Below, one piece after another: positions 24,782 to 34,286 of a DNA stretch of 64,000 bases. Under the pieces are notes generated by a model. It had not been told where the DNA came from. It was given only the letters and a program-made list of their open reading frames with translations, and did no database searches. Position 1 is the first letter of the stretch, and the number at the start of each line of letters is the position of its first letter. Origin of the DNA: Mycobacterium sp. DL. Lineage in GTDB: Bacteria > Actinomycetota > Actinomycetes > Mycobacteriales > Mycobacteriaceae. The translations under genes and the position numbers were made by a program. The DNA is taken from assembly GCF_039729195.1 (NCBI RefSeq), contig NZ_CP155796.1:1364001-1428000 (forward strand). Direction: 5' to 3'.

Positions 24782-25987
24782 GTGAACGAAAAGACATCGG
24801 CGATCGCCACCCGCGGGCCGATCTTCAGCGCCCATCTCCGATCGAGTGCGACGGTCGCGGTGCAGTTCGTCGCGGTGGCGGCGGCGCTGTGGGTGCTCTC
24901 GTGGGTGATAGGCGAGACATGGGTGATCGTGCTGCCCGTGCTGCTGGCGGTGATCGCCTGCACGGTGCTGTGGCCGCCGGTCCGGTGGCTGCGGAAGAAA
25001 GGCCTGCCGCCGGCGGCGGCGGTGCTGATGACCCTGTTGCTCGCCGTGGTGGTGATCGCCGGTGTGGTGGCGGCAGTGACGCCGGCGATCGTCGACCAGT
25101 CCGGCGAGTTGGCCGAGCAGGCCACGGCCGGCGTCGTGCAGGTACGGGATTGGCTTGACGGTCCGCCACTGAACATCAGTGAAGCGCAACTGAATTCGGC
25201 GGTCGAGGCGATCAACGACACCGTGAACTCGAGCAGCGCGCAGATCGCCACGGGCCTGTTCACCGGGGTGGGCGCCGCGACGTCGGCGTTGGTCACCCTG
25301 TTCACCGCCATCGTGGTGACGTTCTTCCTGCTCAAGGACGGCCCGCGGTTCCTGCCCTGGCTGCGGCGCACGGTCGGCAGGCCCGCCGCACCGCACGTCG
25401 CGGAGATTCTCCAGCGCGTCTGGTCGACCATCGGAGGCTTCATCCGGACCCAGGCGCTGGTCAGCCTGGTGGACGCGGTGCTGATCGGCATCGGCCTGGT
25501 GATCCTCGGGGTGCCGCTGGCTTACGCCCTGGCGATCATCACCTTCATCGGCGGCTTCGTCCCGATCGTCGGCGCGTTCGTCGCCGGTGGTCTCGCGGTG
25601 CTGGTCGCCCTGGTGTCCAACGGCCCGGTGGACGCGCTGATCGTGCTGGGCATCATCGTGGCCGTGCAGCAGTTCGAGGGCAACGTCCTGCAGCCGTGGT
25701 TGCAGTCGAAGTCGATGAACCTGCACGCGGTGATCGTGCTGCTGTCGGTGACACTGGGCGCCACGGTGTTCGGCATCATCGGCGCGTTCCTGGCCGTGCC
25801 GGTGGCCGCCGCGCTTGCGGTGATCCTGCGCTACTACGACGAGCAGGTGAGCCTACGGGCCGGCGAGGACCCGCCGCCGGAAGCCGACGACGGGGACGCC
25901 AAAGACGACGACGCCGACGACGACACGGACGCCGACGCCGAGAAAGACTCCGCCGGAATTGCATTCCAGCAGGAAAAGGCCGAGTAA
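24782..25987 (+). CDS. AI-2E family transporter (PerM-like)
   Basis: A 401-residue membrane protein of the AI-2 exporter/PerM family with about eight helices. The conserved LPVLLAVIACTVLWPPVRWL start, a central soluble region (about 100-150), LVDAVLIGIGLVILGVPLAYALAI and IVAVQQFEGNVLQPWLQSKS segments are characteristic. Some family members export AI-2, others antiport sodium; the substrate here is unknown. It ends with a very acidic tail of about 30 residues. The last twelve codons (SAGIAFQQEKAE) and the stop lie in a 63-bp palindrome. Start is a GTG. Confidence 0.83.
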   Translation: MNEKTSAIATRGPIFSAHLRSSATVAVQFVAVAAALWVLSWVIGETWVIVLPVLLAVIACTVLWPPVRWLRKKGLPPAAAVLMTLLLAVVVIAGVVAAVTPAIVDQSGELAEQATAGVVQVRDWLDGPPLNISEAQLNSAVEAINDTVNSSSAQIATGLFTGVGAATSALVTLFTAIVVTFFLLKDGPRFLPWLRRTVGRPAAPHVAEILQRVWSTIGGFIRTQALVSLVDAVLIGIGLVILGVPLAYALAIITFIGGFVPIVGAFVAGGLAVLVALVSNGPVDALIVLGIIVAVQQFEGNVLQPWLQSKSMNLHAVIVLLSVTLGATVFGIIGAFLAVPVAAALAVILRYYDEQVSLRAGEDPPPEADDGDAKDDDADDDTDADAEKDSAGIAFQQEKAE

Positions 25988-26013
25988 GGCTCTGCTGGAA
26001 TGCAATTCCGGCG
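25951..26013. repeat. Family A palindrome, covarying variant (63 bp)
   Basis: Perfect 22-bp arms at 25951-25972 and 25992-26013, beginning CGCCGGAATTGCATTCCAGC. Length is identical to family A, and the arms differ from it mainly by transitions made on both sides, so pairing is kept. It contains the end of the AI-2E transporter gene and lies next to the convergent sdhB. Confidence 0.8.
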
Positions 26014-26022
26014 CAAAGGGGA

Positions 26023-26793
26023 CTAGCGCGCGAACATCAGGGCGCGCTTGACCTCTTGGATCGCCTTGGTCACCTGGATGCCACGCGGGCAGGACTCCGT
26101 GCAGTTGAACGTGGTCCGGCAGCGCCACACCCCGTCGACGTCATTGAGGATGTCGAGCCGCTCGGCGGCCCCCTCGTCGCGCGAATCGAAGATGAACCGG
26201 TGGGCGTTGACGATCGCCGCCGGCCCGAAGTACGAACCCTCACTCCAGTAGACCGGGCAGCTGGTGGTGCAGCACGCGCACAGGATGCACTTGGTGGTGT
26301 CGTCGTAGCGGGCCCGGTCGGTCTGGCTCTGGATCCGCTCGCGGGTCGGCTGATTGCCGGTGGTCATCAGGTACGGCTTGATCGCGCGGAACGCGTCGAA
26401 GAACGGCTCCATGTCGACCACCAGATCCTTCTCGACCGGCAGGCCGCGGATCGGCTCGATGGTGATGGTCAGCTGCTTGGAGGCCTTCTTGGGCAGCATG
26501 TCGCGCATCAGCACCTTGCAGGCCAGCCGGTTGACGCCGTTGATGCGCATCGCGTCCGAGCCGCACACGCCGTGCGCGCAGGACCGCCGGAACGTCAGGG
26601 TCCCGTCGAGGTACCACTTGACGTAGTGCAGCAGATTGAGCAGCCGATCCGACGGCAGGCACGGCACGCGGAAGCTCTGCCAGCCCGCCGCGTCGGGGTC
26701 TTCCGGATTGAACCGGGCGATCTTCAGCGTCACCATCACCGCGCCCTCGGGCACGGGCGGGGTCTCTTGCTTGTCGATCGTGGGTGCAGTCAT
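26023..26793 (-). CDS. sdhB: Succinate dehydrogenase iron-sulfur subunit
   Basis: A 256-residue subunit that carries electrons from the flavin of SdhA to the membrane quinone site (TCA cycle, complex II). Three cluster motifs are visible: the [2Fe-2S] CAHGVCGSDAMRINGVNRLAC, the [4Fe-4S] CILCACCTTSCPVYW, and the final CTESCPRGIQV. The Leu-Thr-Val DQ quinone-site segment is replaced by a mycobacterial form. The start overlaps the sdhA stop by one base (TGATG), indicating coupling. Confidence 0.96.
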   Translation of the reverse strand: MTAPTIDKQETPPVPEGAVMVTLKIARFNPEDPDAAGWQSFRVPCLPSDRLLNLLHYVKWYLDGTLTFRRSCAHGVCGSDAMRINGVNRLACKVLMRDMLPKKASKQLTITIEPIRGLPVEKDLVVDMEPFFDAFRAIKPYLMTTGNQPTRERIQSQTDRARYDDTTKCILCACCTTSCPVYWSEGSYFGPAAIVNAHRFIFDSRDEGAAERLDILNDVDGVWRCRTTFNCTESCPRGIQVTKAIQEVKRALMFAR

Positions 26794-28547
26794 CAGTACT
26801 TCCGTTCCATCGGCTCGTACCGCGTCTGTGTCACGGGCTTGTAGTCCAATCGGATGTCAGAGAGCAGATCGGAGCCCTCCTTGTAGGCCATCGTGTGGCG
26901 CATGTAGTTGGTGTCGTCGCGGTTGGGGTAGTCCTCGCGGGCGTGCCCGCCGCGCGACTCCTTGCGATTGAGCGCCCCGGCCACGGTGACCTCGGCGAGC
27001 TCGAGCAGGAAGCCGAGCTCGATCGCCTCGAGCAGATCGCTGTTGTAGCGTTTGCCCTTGTCCTGCACAGTGATTCGCGCGTAGCGCTCCTTGAGTGCGT
27101 GGATGTCGGTCATCGCCTGCTTGAGGGTCTCCTCAGTGCGGAACACCGCGGCGTTGTTGTCCATCGACTGCTGCAGCGCGCCACGGATGTCGGCGACGCG
27201 CTCATTGCCGTGCTCGGAGAGGATGTCGCCCACCCAGTTGGTCACCATCTCCGCCGGCCTCGACGGCATGTCGACGAAGTCGTGGCCGAGGGCGTAGTTC
27301 GCGGCGGCGATTCCGGCGCGACGGCCGAACACGTTGATGTCGAGCAGCGAGTTGGTGCCCAGGCGGTTGGCGCCGTGCACCGACACACACGCACACTCGC
27401 CCGCGGCGTACAGGCCGGGGACGACGGTGGTGTTGTCGGAGAGCACCTGGCCGTTGACGGTGGTCGGGATGCCGCCCATCACGTAGTGACACGTCGGGTA
27501 CACCGGGACGAGTTCCTTGACCGGGTCCACCCCCAGGTAGGTGCGGGCGAACTCGGTGATGTCGGGCAGTTTGGCCTCGAGCACGTCGGCGCCGAGGTGG
27601 CGCACGTCGATGTAGACGTAGTCCTTGTTGGGGCCGGCGCCGCGACCCTCGAGCACCTCGAGCACCATCGACCGGGCCACGATGTCGCGGGGCGCCAGGT
27701 CGACGATCGTCGGGGCGTAGCGCTCCATGAACCGCTCACCCTCGCCGTTCAGCAGTCGGCCGCCCTCGCCGCGCACCGCCTCGGAGATCAGGATGCCCAG
27801 GCCCGCCAGGCCTGTCGGGTGGAACTGGTGGAACTCCATGTCCTCCAAGGGAAGTCCCTTGCGGAAGATGATGCCCAGCCCGTCACCGGTCAGGGTGTGG
27901 GCGTTCGACGTGGTCTTGTACATCCGGCCTGAACCGCCGGTGGCGAACACGATCGCCTTGGCGTGGAAGACGTGGATGTCACCGGTGGCCAGTTCGTAGG
28001 CGACGACGCCGGTGGCGACCGGGCCGGACGGGGTGTCGGTCAGCGTGATGTCGAGGGCGTAGAACTCGTTGAAGAACTCGACGTCGTGCTTGACGCAGTT
28101 CTGGTACAGCGTCTGCAGGATCATGTGGCCGGTGCGGTCGGCGGCGTAACACGCGCGTCGCACCGGGGCCTTGCCGTGGTCCCGGGTGTGCCCGCCGAAG
28201 CGGCGCTGATCGATGCGGCCCTCGGGGGTGCGGTTGAACGGCATCCCCATCTTCTCGAGGTCGAGCACCGCGTCGATGGCTTCCTTGGCCATGATCTCGA
28301 CGGCGTCCTGGTCGGCCAGGTAGTCGCCGCCCTTGACGGTGTCGAAGGTGTGCCACTCCCAGTTGTCCTCTTCGACGTTGGCCAGCGCGGCGCACATGCC
28401 GCCCTGCGCGGCGCCGGTGTGCGACCGTGTCGGGTAGAGCTTGGTCAGCACCGCGGTGCGGGCCCGGGGCCCGGCTTCGACGGCTGCGCGCATGCCCGCC
28501 CCGCCCGCACCGACGATGACGACGTCGTAGCGATGTTCCTGAATCAT
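26793..28547 (-). CDS. sdhA: Succinate dehydrogenase flavoprotein subunit
   Basis: A 584-residue catalytic subunit that oxidises succinate to fumarate with covalent FAD. Signatures in order: VIVGAGGAGMRAAVEAG (FAD dinucleotide fold), TRSHTGAAQGGMCAAL with the His that links FAD, FGGHTRDHGKAPVRRACYAADRTGH with active-site Arg/His, MEFHQFHPTGL, and RLGTNSLLDINVFGRRAG near the C-terminal capping domain. Length is standard. It lies 16 bp downstream of sdhD in the sdhCDAB operon. Confidence 0.97.
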   Translation of the reverse strand: MIQEHRYDVVIVGAGGAGMRAAVEAGPRARTAVLTKLYPTRSHTGAAQGGMCAALANVEEDNWEWHTFDTVKGGDYLADQDAVEIMAKEAIDAVLDLEKMGMPFNRTPEGRIDQRRFGGHTRDHGKAPVRRACYAADRTGHMILQTLYQNCVKHDVEFFNEFYALDITLTDTPSGPVATGVVAYELATGDIHVFHAKAIVFATGGSGRMYKTTSNAHTLTGDGLGIIFRKGLPLEDMEFHQFHPTGLAGLGILISEAVRGEGGRLLNGEGERFMERYAPTIVDLAPRDIVARSMVLEVLEGRGAGPNKDYVYIDVRHLGADVLEAKLPDITEFARTYLGVDPVKELVPVYPTCHYVMGGIPTTVNGQVLSDNTTVVPGLYAAGECACVSVHGANRLGTNSLLDINVFGRRAGIAAANYALGHDFVDMPSRPAEMVTNWVGDILSEHGNERVADIRGALQQSMDNNAAVFRTEETLKQAMTDIHALKERYARITVQDKGKRYNSDLLEAIELGFLLELAEVTVAGALNRKESRGGHAREDYPNRDDTNYMRHTMAYKEGSDLLSDIRLDYKPVTQTRYEPMERKY

Positions 28548-28563
28548 CGTTGCTCCCTGCAGA

Positions 28564-29052
28564 TCAAGAGATCGTCGCGTCGAAGGTCAGCAGCACGTAG
28601 GTGCCCAGTACCAGGGTGAACGCCATCGACAGCGCCAGCAATGTGTTGAGCCAGAACTTCGTGGAGTCTTTTCGGGTGTAGTCGGCGATGATCGTGCGCA
28701 TCCCGTTGCCGCCGTGCAGTTGCGCCAGCCACAGCAGCAACAGGTCCCAGGTCTGCCAGAACGGCGACGCCCAGCGTTGCGCGACGAAGTTGAAGTCGAT
28801 GCGGTAGACCCCGTTTTCCCAGATCAGCATGATGAACAGGTGTCCGAGGGCCAGGAAAACAAGGACGATGCCCGAGAACCGCATGAACAGCCAGGTGTAC
28901 TTCTCGAAGTTGGGCATCCCGCCGGCGCGGCGTGGCGCACGGGGGTTGTCCAGGCCGGCGGGCCGGTCGTGGCTGCGCTGCATCACCGGCGCGGGACCGC
29001 CGCGGTCGCTGATGTGGTCGTAGGGGTTCTCGCCCTTCACCGACGCGCTCAC
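28564..29052 (-). CDS. sdhD: Succinate dehydrogenase membrane anchor subunit
   Basis: A 162-residue membrane anchor. A soluble N terminus of about 45 residues precedes three helices: YTWLFMRFSGIVLVFLALGHLF, TWDLLLLWLAQLHGGNGMRT and LALSMAFTLVLGTYVLLTF. His in GHLF and LAQLHGG can serve as haem or quinone ligands. The GTG at 29052 overlaps the sdhC stop (GTGA), which is why it is preferred over later starts. Confidence 0.9.
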   Translation of the reverse strand: MSASVKGENPYDHISDRGGPAPVMQRSHDRPAGLDNPRAPRRAGGMPNFEKYTWLFMRFSGIVLVFLALGHLFIMLIWENGVYRIDFNFVAQRWASPFWQTWDLLLLWLAQLHGGNGMRTIIADYTRKDSTKFWLNTLLALSMAFTLVLGTYVLLTFDATIS

Positions 29053-29486
29053 AGGAACCGCTCCACCATGTGCATGCCGATGACCCCGATCGCTGCGGTG
29101 AAGACCGCGATCCAGACGCCCGCGACGACCCACAGCATCAGCCGCTGGTACTTCGGACCGTGTTGCCAGAAGTCGATCAGGATGATGCGCACACCGTTGA
29201 GGGCGTGGTAGAGAACGGCGGCGACGAGGCCGATCTCCATCAGTCCGATCAGAGGCGTCTTGTACGTCTCGATGATCTCGTTGTAGGCCTGCGGGCTGAC
29301 CCGGACCAACGCGGTGTCGAGCACGTGGACGAACAGGAAGAAGAAGATGGTCGCGCCGGTGATGCGGTGCAACACCCACGACCACATGCCCGGATCGCCG
29401 CGGTAGAGGGTCCACCTCCGCGCCTCGGACCGCGGAGCGGGCACGTCGCCGCTCCCGGTTGTCAGACTCGATGTCTGAGTACTCAT
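29049..29486 (-). CDS. sdhC: Succinate dehydrogenase cytochrome b556 subunit
   Basis: A 145-residue three-helix subunit. The family signature WSWVLHRITGATIFFFLFVHVLD holds the first helix with the SdhC-type HRITG motif; helices two (IGLVAAVLYHALNGVRIILID) and three (LMLWVVAGVWIAVFTAAIGV) follow. LYHALNGVR carries the likely haem His. The ATG at 29486 has GGAGG directly upstream; longer starts lack this. First gene of sdhCDAB. A TAGAGT box at 29581-29586 on the minus strand could be its -10, giving a leader of about 90 nt. Confidence 0.92.
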   Translation of the reverse strand: MSTQTSSLTTGSGDVPAPRSEARRWTLYRGDPGMWSWVLHRITGATIFFFLFVHVLDTALVRVSPQAYNEIIETYKTPLIGLMEIGLVAAVLYHALNGVRIILIDFWQHGPKYQRLMLWVVAGVWIAVFTAAIGVIGMHMVERFL

Positions 29487-29726
29487 CTGGCCTCCAACGC
29501 CATCGGTGGACGCTCGGGGCGGGGGTCCCACAGGCTCCCGGTATGCGTGGCCCTGGGCCGCTGCTCCAAACCTCGGAGCGACTCTAAACCCCTTTGTACT
29601 GTCGAACGAACTAGCGTGTGGGCCATATGTCTGGATCGGGGGCCGAAGTTAGGGTCGACTATCTACGACATTGCTCACGGAACGAAGTTTTCGGAATGGA
29701 TTCAGAATCGATTCGGACGGTGGGAC

Positions 29727-30143
29727 ATGAGCTCGAAGATCGACTGGAATATGTTGCGCAGCAAGGCAATCGACTGTTCTGAGCATGCGTACGCGCCCTA
29801 TTCGGGGTTCCGGGTGGGGGCGGCGGCACTGGTCGACGATGACCGAATGGTGACCGGATGCAATGTGGAGAATGTCTCATATGGTCTAGGTCTCTGTGCC
29901 GAGTGTGCAGTGGTCTGCGCCCTACATTCCGGCGGGGGCGGACGCCTGGTCGCGCTCGCCTGTGTGGGCCCCGACGGCGAGGCTCTGATGCCCTGCGGTC
30001 GCTGTCGTCAGGTGCTCCTCGAGCACGGCGGACCGGACATGCTCATCGACCACCCGCACGGTCCGCGCAAGCTGTCCGAACTGCTTCCCGACGCCTTCGG
30101 CCCCGACGACCTGGCCCGGACCCGGGGCGGGGAATCACCGTGA
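29727..30143 (+). CDS. cdd: Cytidine deaminase
   Basis: A 138-residue zinc enzyme that deaminates cytidine and deoxycytidine to (deoxy)uridine in pyrimidine salvage. GCNVENVSYGLGLCAECAV supplies the catalytic Glu and the first zinc Cys, and MPCGRCRQVLLEHGG the other two Cys. The N-terminal AYAPYSGFRVGAAAL strand is also diagnostic. The ATG at 29727 gives the normal length. deoA overlaps its stop (GTGA), so the two are coupled. Adjacent to sdhC as in M. tuberculosis. Confidence 0.95.
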   Translation: MSSKIDWNMLRSKAIDCSEHAYAPYSGFRVGAAALVDDDRMVTGCNVENVSYGLGLCAECAVVCALHSGGGGRLVALACVGPDGEALMPCGRCRQVLLEHGGPDMLIDHPHGPRKLSELLPDAFGPDDLARTRGGESP

Positions 30144-31456
30144 CGCAGTTCACTTTCGACGGCGCGCCCGACTTCGACGCCCCGACCGTCATCCGGACCA
30201 AACGTGACGGCGGGGTCCTCGGCGACGACGCCATCGACTGGGTGATCGACGCCTATACGCACGGCCGTGTCGCCGACGCGCAGATGTCGGCGCTGCTGAT
30301 GGCGATCTTCCTGCGGGGTATGACCACCGCCGAGATCGCCCGGTGGACCGCCGCGATGGTCGATTCGGGGGAGCGTCTCGATTTCTCGGACCTGCGCCGC
30401 GACGGGAAACCGCTGGCGTTGGTCGACAAGCACTCCACCGGCGGCGTCGGCGACAAGATCACCATCCCGCTGGTGCCGGTGGTGATGGCCTGCGGTGGCG
30501 CGGTTCCCCAGGCCGCGGGGCGCGGACTCGGCCACACCGGAGGCACCCTGGACAAATTGGAGTCGATCCCCGGATTCACCGCAGAGATCTCCAAAAGCCA
30601 GATCCGCCAACAGCTCTGCGACCTCGGCGCGGCGATCTTCGCCGCCGGTGAGCTGGCCCCGGCCGACCGCAAGATCTATGCGCTGCGCGACGTCACCGGC
30701 ACCACCGAGTCGCTGCCGCTGATCGCCAGCTCGGTGATGAGCAAGAAGATCGCCGAGGGCACCCGGGCGTTGGTGCTCGACTGCAAGGTCGGTTCGGGTG
30801 CCTTCCTGGCGACCGAGGCCGAGTCGCGCGAGCTGGCGCGCACCATGGTGGATCTGGGCACCGAGCACGGGCTGCTCACCCGGGCGCTGCTCACCGACAT
30901 GGAGATCCCGCTGGGCCGGACCGTGGGTAACGCCGTCGAGGTCGTCGAGTCGCTGGAGGTGCTCGAAGGCGGCGGACCCGACGACGTCGTCGAGCTGACG
31001 CTGGCGTTGGCCGGCGAGATGCTCGACGCCGCCGGAGTCGACGGCGTCGATCCGGCGCAGACCTTGCGCGACGGGTCCGCGATGGACCGGTTCCGGGAGC
31101 TGGTCGCGGCCCAGGGCGGGGACCTGTCGCAGCCGCTGGCGCTCGGCGCCCACACCGAGACCGTCACGGCGCCCCGCGGTGGCACGATGGGCGACATCGA
31201 CGCGATGGCGGTGGGGCTGGCGGTATGGCGGCTGGGAGCGGGCCGTTCCGAGCCCGGCCAGCGTGTGCAGTTCGGCGCCGGGATGCGAATCCACCGCAGG
31301 CCCGGTGAGCCCGTCGCGGCGGGCGAGCCGCTGTTCACCCTCTACATCGACACCCCGAAACGACTGCCCGCCGCGCTGGCCGAACTCGACGGCGCCTGGA
31401 GCATCGGCGACGTCGCGCCGGCCCCGCGGCCGCTGATCATCGACCGGATCACGTGA
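30140..31456 (+). CDS. deoA: Thymidine phosphorylase
   Basis: A 438-residue class II nucleoside phosphorylase that releases thymine or uracil from deoxyribonucleosides. Signatures: IRTKRDGGVLGDDAIDWVID (N-terminal helix), VDKHSTGGVGDKITIPLVPV (phosphate-binding Lys/His/Ser), GRGLGHTGGTLDKLESIPGF, MSKKIAEGTRALVLDCKVGSGAF, and a C-terminal RIDPG-type pyrimidine-binding domain with AVWRLGAGR. The GTG at 30140 overlaps the cdd stop, which supports the start. cdd and deoA act in consecutive steps. Confidence 0.95.
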   Translation: MTQFTFDGAPDFDAPTVIRTKRDGGVLGDDAIDWVIDAYTHGRVADAQMSALLMAIFLRGMTTAEIARWTAAMVDSGERLDFSDLRRDGKPLALVDKHSTGGVGDKITIPLVPVVMACGGAVPQAAGRGLGHTGGTLDKLESIPGFTAEISKSQIRQQLCDLGAAIFAAGELAPADRKIYALRDVTGTTESLPLIASSVMSKKIAEGTRALVLDCKVGSGAFLATEAESRELARTMVDLGTEHGLLTRALLTDMEIPLGRTVGNAVEVVESLEVLEGGGPDDVVELTLALAGEMLDAAGVDGVDPAQTLRDGSAMDRFRELVAAQGGDLSQPLALGAHTETVTAPRGGTMGDIDAMAVGLAVWRLGAGRSEPGQRVQFGAGMRIHRRPGEPVAAGEPLFTLYIDTPKRLPAALAELDGAWSIGDVAPAPRPLIIDRIT

Positions 31457-31471
31457 CCCGGTGATCTGCGG

Positions 31472-32944
31472 TCATTCGCTGGTGACGATGGTGTTGCGGC
31501 CGGCTCGTTTGGCGTCGTAGAGCGCCTCGTCCACACGTAACAGGATCGTGTCCAGAGAATCCTCCTGCCGCGCCACGGTGACACCCACGCTGACGGTGAC
31601 GGGCATCAACGAGGTCGGGGCGTCCGGCCTCAGGTGCTGGTGCTCGATCGCGTCGCGTAGCTCGTCGGCGAACTGCCGCGCGGTCGCAAGGTCGGTGTCG
31701 GGCAGCGCGATGGCGAACTCCTCGCCGCCGATCCTGGCCGCGAACTGGCCGTCGTCGAGCCGCGTCGTGCAGGTGTCGGCGATGGCGAGTAGCACCGAAT
31801 CACCGGCGATGTGGCCGTGTCGGTCGTTGATCCGCTTGAAGTGGTCGACATCGAAGGCCACCACGGCCACCGGCCCGTCGGCTCCGGACGTCTGCCCGAG
31901 GTGAGACTGCAGGCTCTCGACGAAGTGCCGACGATTTGCCAACGGCACCAGGGAATCCAGGCGTGCCAGATCGTCGAGTCGTTCGACCAGGATCCGACGC
32001 TCCTCGAACATCGCGAACAGCATCAACGAGAAGATCGAGCCTGTTGCGATGAAAAAACCGACATGGGCGAGGCGGTCGGGAACGCTGAGATGCGACAGGA
32101 ATCCGGTCCCGACAGCTCCGGCCCAGGTGATGGCGGGGGCGATGAGGACGTTCGCGGTGGTGACACCCCGCAGGCCGCGGCGGAGTCCGATCCACACCAG
32201 AAGCGGATAGGTCACGCCGAGCACCAGCAACGGGTAGACGGGCAACACGGTCGCCGCGAGCCCCAGCAGGCCGATGGCAGCGGCGCTGACGATCAGGTCA
32301 TAGCTGTTCTTCGGATGGCGCGCGACGCCCTTGATCGACCACGCGAGCAGCAGCGGCGCGATCAGCATCTGCCCCACCGAGTTCCCGATCCACCAATGCA
32401 CCCATGCCGACGGGATCGCGCCCGCGTCCTCCAGCGGCTGTTGAACGCCGTGTGTCCAGAAGGTCTCCCACCCCTGCGGAATCCATTCGGTGGGAGTGGC
32501 GCCGATCGCCCACAGCACGCTCACCCCGCCGGTCGCGCTGATCGGCTGCAGCACCAGGAACACCAACACGACGAACAGGAGGACATCGCGTGGCTTGGCG
32601 AACTGTGGCGAGATCTTCCACCGGGCGAACAGGATGGCGCCCAGGGCACATTCCAGCGCGTTGATGATTCCGATGGTGACACCGCCGAACACCGACGGGC
32701 CCGACCACAGAGACAGAACCGTCTGGCCCACCAGCACTCCCCAGGCGACCCGCGGTCCGAAGATGATGGCGAACGCCAGCGCAACACCTTCGGGAGCGAA
32801 GACGACGCTGGTGATGTTGCTGTACTCGACCGATACCGAGAAGGTGAGGCGGCCCAGCAGAACGTAGGCGATCGCCAGGACCATGGCGGCGAGTGCGGTC
32901 TGGGTCGGACTCGATCGAATCCGTTCGATCGGGCCTCGCCACAT
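31472..32944 (-). CDS. Diguanylate cyclase with MASE1 membrane sensor domain
   Basis: A 490-residue protein. Residues about 15-310 form an eight- to nine-helix MASE1-like integral sensor ([33 protein letters not shown]). A GGDEF domain follows (about 330-490): [32 protein letters not shown], and the active half-site [12 protein letters not shown] (GGEEF near 405-409) are intact, so c-di-GMP synthesis is expected. No RxxD-type inhibitory site is obvious upstream of GGEEF. The ATG at 32944 puts the first helix near the N terminus. It is on the opposite strand between deoA and add. Confidence 0.87.
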   Translation of the reverse strand: MWRGPIERIRSSPTQTALAAMVLAIAYVLLGRLTFSVSVEYSNITSVVFAPEGVALAFAIIFGPRVAWGVLVGQTVLSLWSGPSVFGGVTIGIINALECALGAILFARWKISPQFAKPRDVLLFVVLVFLVLQPISATGGVSVLWAIGATPTEWIPQGWETFWTHGVQQPLEDAGAIPSAWVHWWIGNSVGQMLIAPLLLAWSIKGVARHPKNSYDLIVSAAAIGLLGLAATVLPVYPLLVLGVTYPLLVWIGLRRGLRGVTTANVLIAPAITWAGAVGTGFLSHLSVPDRLAHVGFFIATGSIFSLMLFAMFEERRILVERLDDLARLDSLVPLANRRHFVESLQSHLGQTSGADGPVAVVAFDVDHFKRINDRHGHIAGDSVLLAIADTCTTRLDDGQFAARIGGEEFAIALPDTDLATARQFADELRDAIEHQHLRPDAPTSLMPVTVSVGVTVARQEDSLDTILLRVDEALYDAKRAGRNTIVTSE

Positions 32945-33041
32945 GCGAACGCATCCTATTCGGGTCGACAGCTCACCGTCGGGTGTGTTCACCGATCGCG
33001 GCTCTTGCACGCTGCGGGGCGATAGTGCGCAAGATGTAGCC

Positions 33042-34130
33042 ATGACGACACCGTTGACGCTGCACAACATCCGGCAGGCGCCCAAGGCGCTGCTGCACGA
33101 TCACCTCGACGGCGGACTGCGGCCCGCGACGGTGCTCGAGCTGGCCGCCGAGCACGGCTACGACGAGCTGCCCGCCACCGACGCGGACGCGCTGGCGACG
33201 TTCTTCCGCACGGCCGCGCACAGTGGATCGCTGGTGCGCTACCTGGAGCCTTTTGCCCACACCGTCGGGGTCATGCAGACGCCTGAGGCTCTGCACCGCG
33301 TGGCGCGCGAATGCGTGGAGGATCTCGCCGCCGACAACGTCGTCTACGCCGAGATCCGATTCGCGCCCGAGCTGCACATCGACGGCGGGCTGTCGCTGGA
33401 CGCGGTCGTCGACGCGGTGCTCGCCGGGTTCGCCGACGGTGAGAAGGTCGCCGCCGCTGCCGGACACACCATCGTGGTGCGCTGCCTGGTCACGGCGATG
33501 CGGCACGCTGCCCGGTCGCGTGAGATCGCCGAGCTGGCGATCCGGTTCCGCGACAAGGGTGTGGTGGGGTTCGACATCGCCGGCGCCGAGGCCGGGTATC
33601 CGCCCACCCGCCACCTCGACGCGTTCGAGCACATGCGCGGCAACAACGCCCGCTTCACCATCCACGCCGGCGAGGCGTTCGGCCTGCCGTCCATCCACGA
33701 GGCGATCGCGTTCTGTGGGGCCGACCGGCTCGGCCACGGGGTGCGCATCGTCGACGACATCGAGCTGGCCGCCGATGGGTCGGCACGGCTGGGGAGGCTG
33801 GCATCGCTGTTGCGGGACAAGCGGATTCCGTTCGAGATGTGCCCGAGTTCCAACGTGCAGACCGGAGCGGTGGCCAGCATCGCCGAGCACCCGTTCGATC
33901 TGCTGGCGCGGCTGCGGTTCCGGGTGACCGTCAACACCGACAACCGGTTGATGAGCGACACCACGATGAGCCTGGAGATGCTGCGGCTGGTCGAGGCGTT
34001 CGGTTACGGGTGGAGTGACCTGGAGCGGTTCACCATCAACGCGATGAAGTCGGCGTTCATCGCGTTCGACGAGCGGCTGTCGCTGATCGACGACGTCATC
34101 AAGCCCCGCTACGCCGTGCTGATCGGTTGA
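33042..34130 (+). CDS. add: Adenosine deaminase
   Basis: A 362-residue zinc TIM-barrel deaminase converting (deoxy)adenosine to (deoxy)inosine. [14 protein letters not shown] holds the first two zinc His (about 20-22); [10 protein letters not shown] has the third His with the catalytic Glu region; [11 protein letters not shown] and [11 protein letters not shown] give the remaining His and Asp ligands. In the latter, Asp-Asn replaces the usual DDP, as also happens in some actinobacterial enzymes. Length matches the mycobacterial enzyme. It forms part of the salvage cluster with cdd, deoA, upp and punA. Confidence 0.92.
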   Translation: MTTPLTLHNIRQAPKALLHDHLDGGLRPATVLELAAEHGYDELPATDADALATFFRTAAHSGSLVRYLEPFAHTVGVMQTPEALHRVARECVEDLAADNVVYAEIRFAPELHIDGGLSLDAVVDAVLAGFADGEKVAAAAGHTIVVRCLVTAMRHAARSREIAELAIRFRDKGVVGFDIAGAEAGYPPTRHLDAFEHMRGNNARFTIHAGEAFGLPSIHEAIAFCGADRLGHGVRIVDDIELAADGSARLGRLASLLRDKRIPFEMCPSSNVQTGAVASIAEHPFDLLARLRFRVTVNTDNRLMSDTTMSLEMLRLVEAFGYGWSDLERFTINAMKSAFIAFDERLSLIDDVIKPRYAVLIG

Positions 34131-34144
34131 CGGGTCCCCTCGGT

Positions 34145-34273
34145 CCGCGAGCGCGCGTGTCTGCACACCGACACGCCGCAAACCTTGGCATTTCCCGCGC
34201 GCTCGGCACCGGCGAGCGCGACGTTCTGCACGCAACACGCCGCCCGGTGGCGCACAGACACGCGCGCTCGCGG
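34145..34273. repeat. Family B repeats, copies B2 and a degenerate partner
   Basis: A full 61-bp family B element (34145-34205) is followed by a degenerate copy whose right end (CAGACACGCGCGCTCGCGG, to 34273) is inverted relative to the first. Together they fill the gap between add and the Rv3311-like gene. In B2 the TAA of other copies is CAA, and no gene uses it as a tail. Confidence 0.75.
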
Positions 34274-34286
34274 GGCAGGAGGAGAC

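Noticed and set aside
23278..25491. Very long open frame on the minus strand spanning two plus-strand genes
   Set aside because: Only its last 170 codons resemble a protein family (CGNR). The rest is antisense to the dehalogenase-type hydrolase and AI-2E-type genes, which have clear motifs.
33928..33970. Missing DDP motif in adenosine deaminase as a sign of inactivity
   Set aside because: The Asp ligand is kept in [10 protein letters not shown] and all His ligands are present, so the change is a family variant, not a decay.
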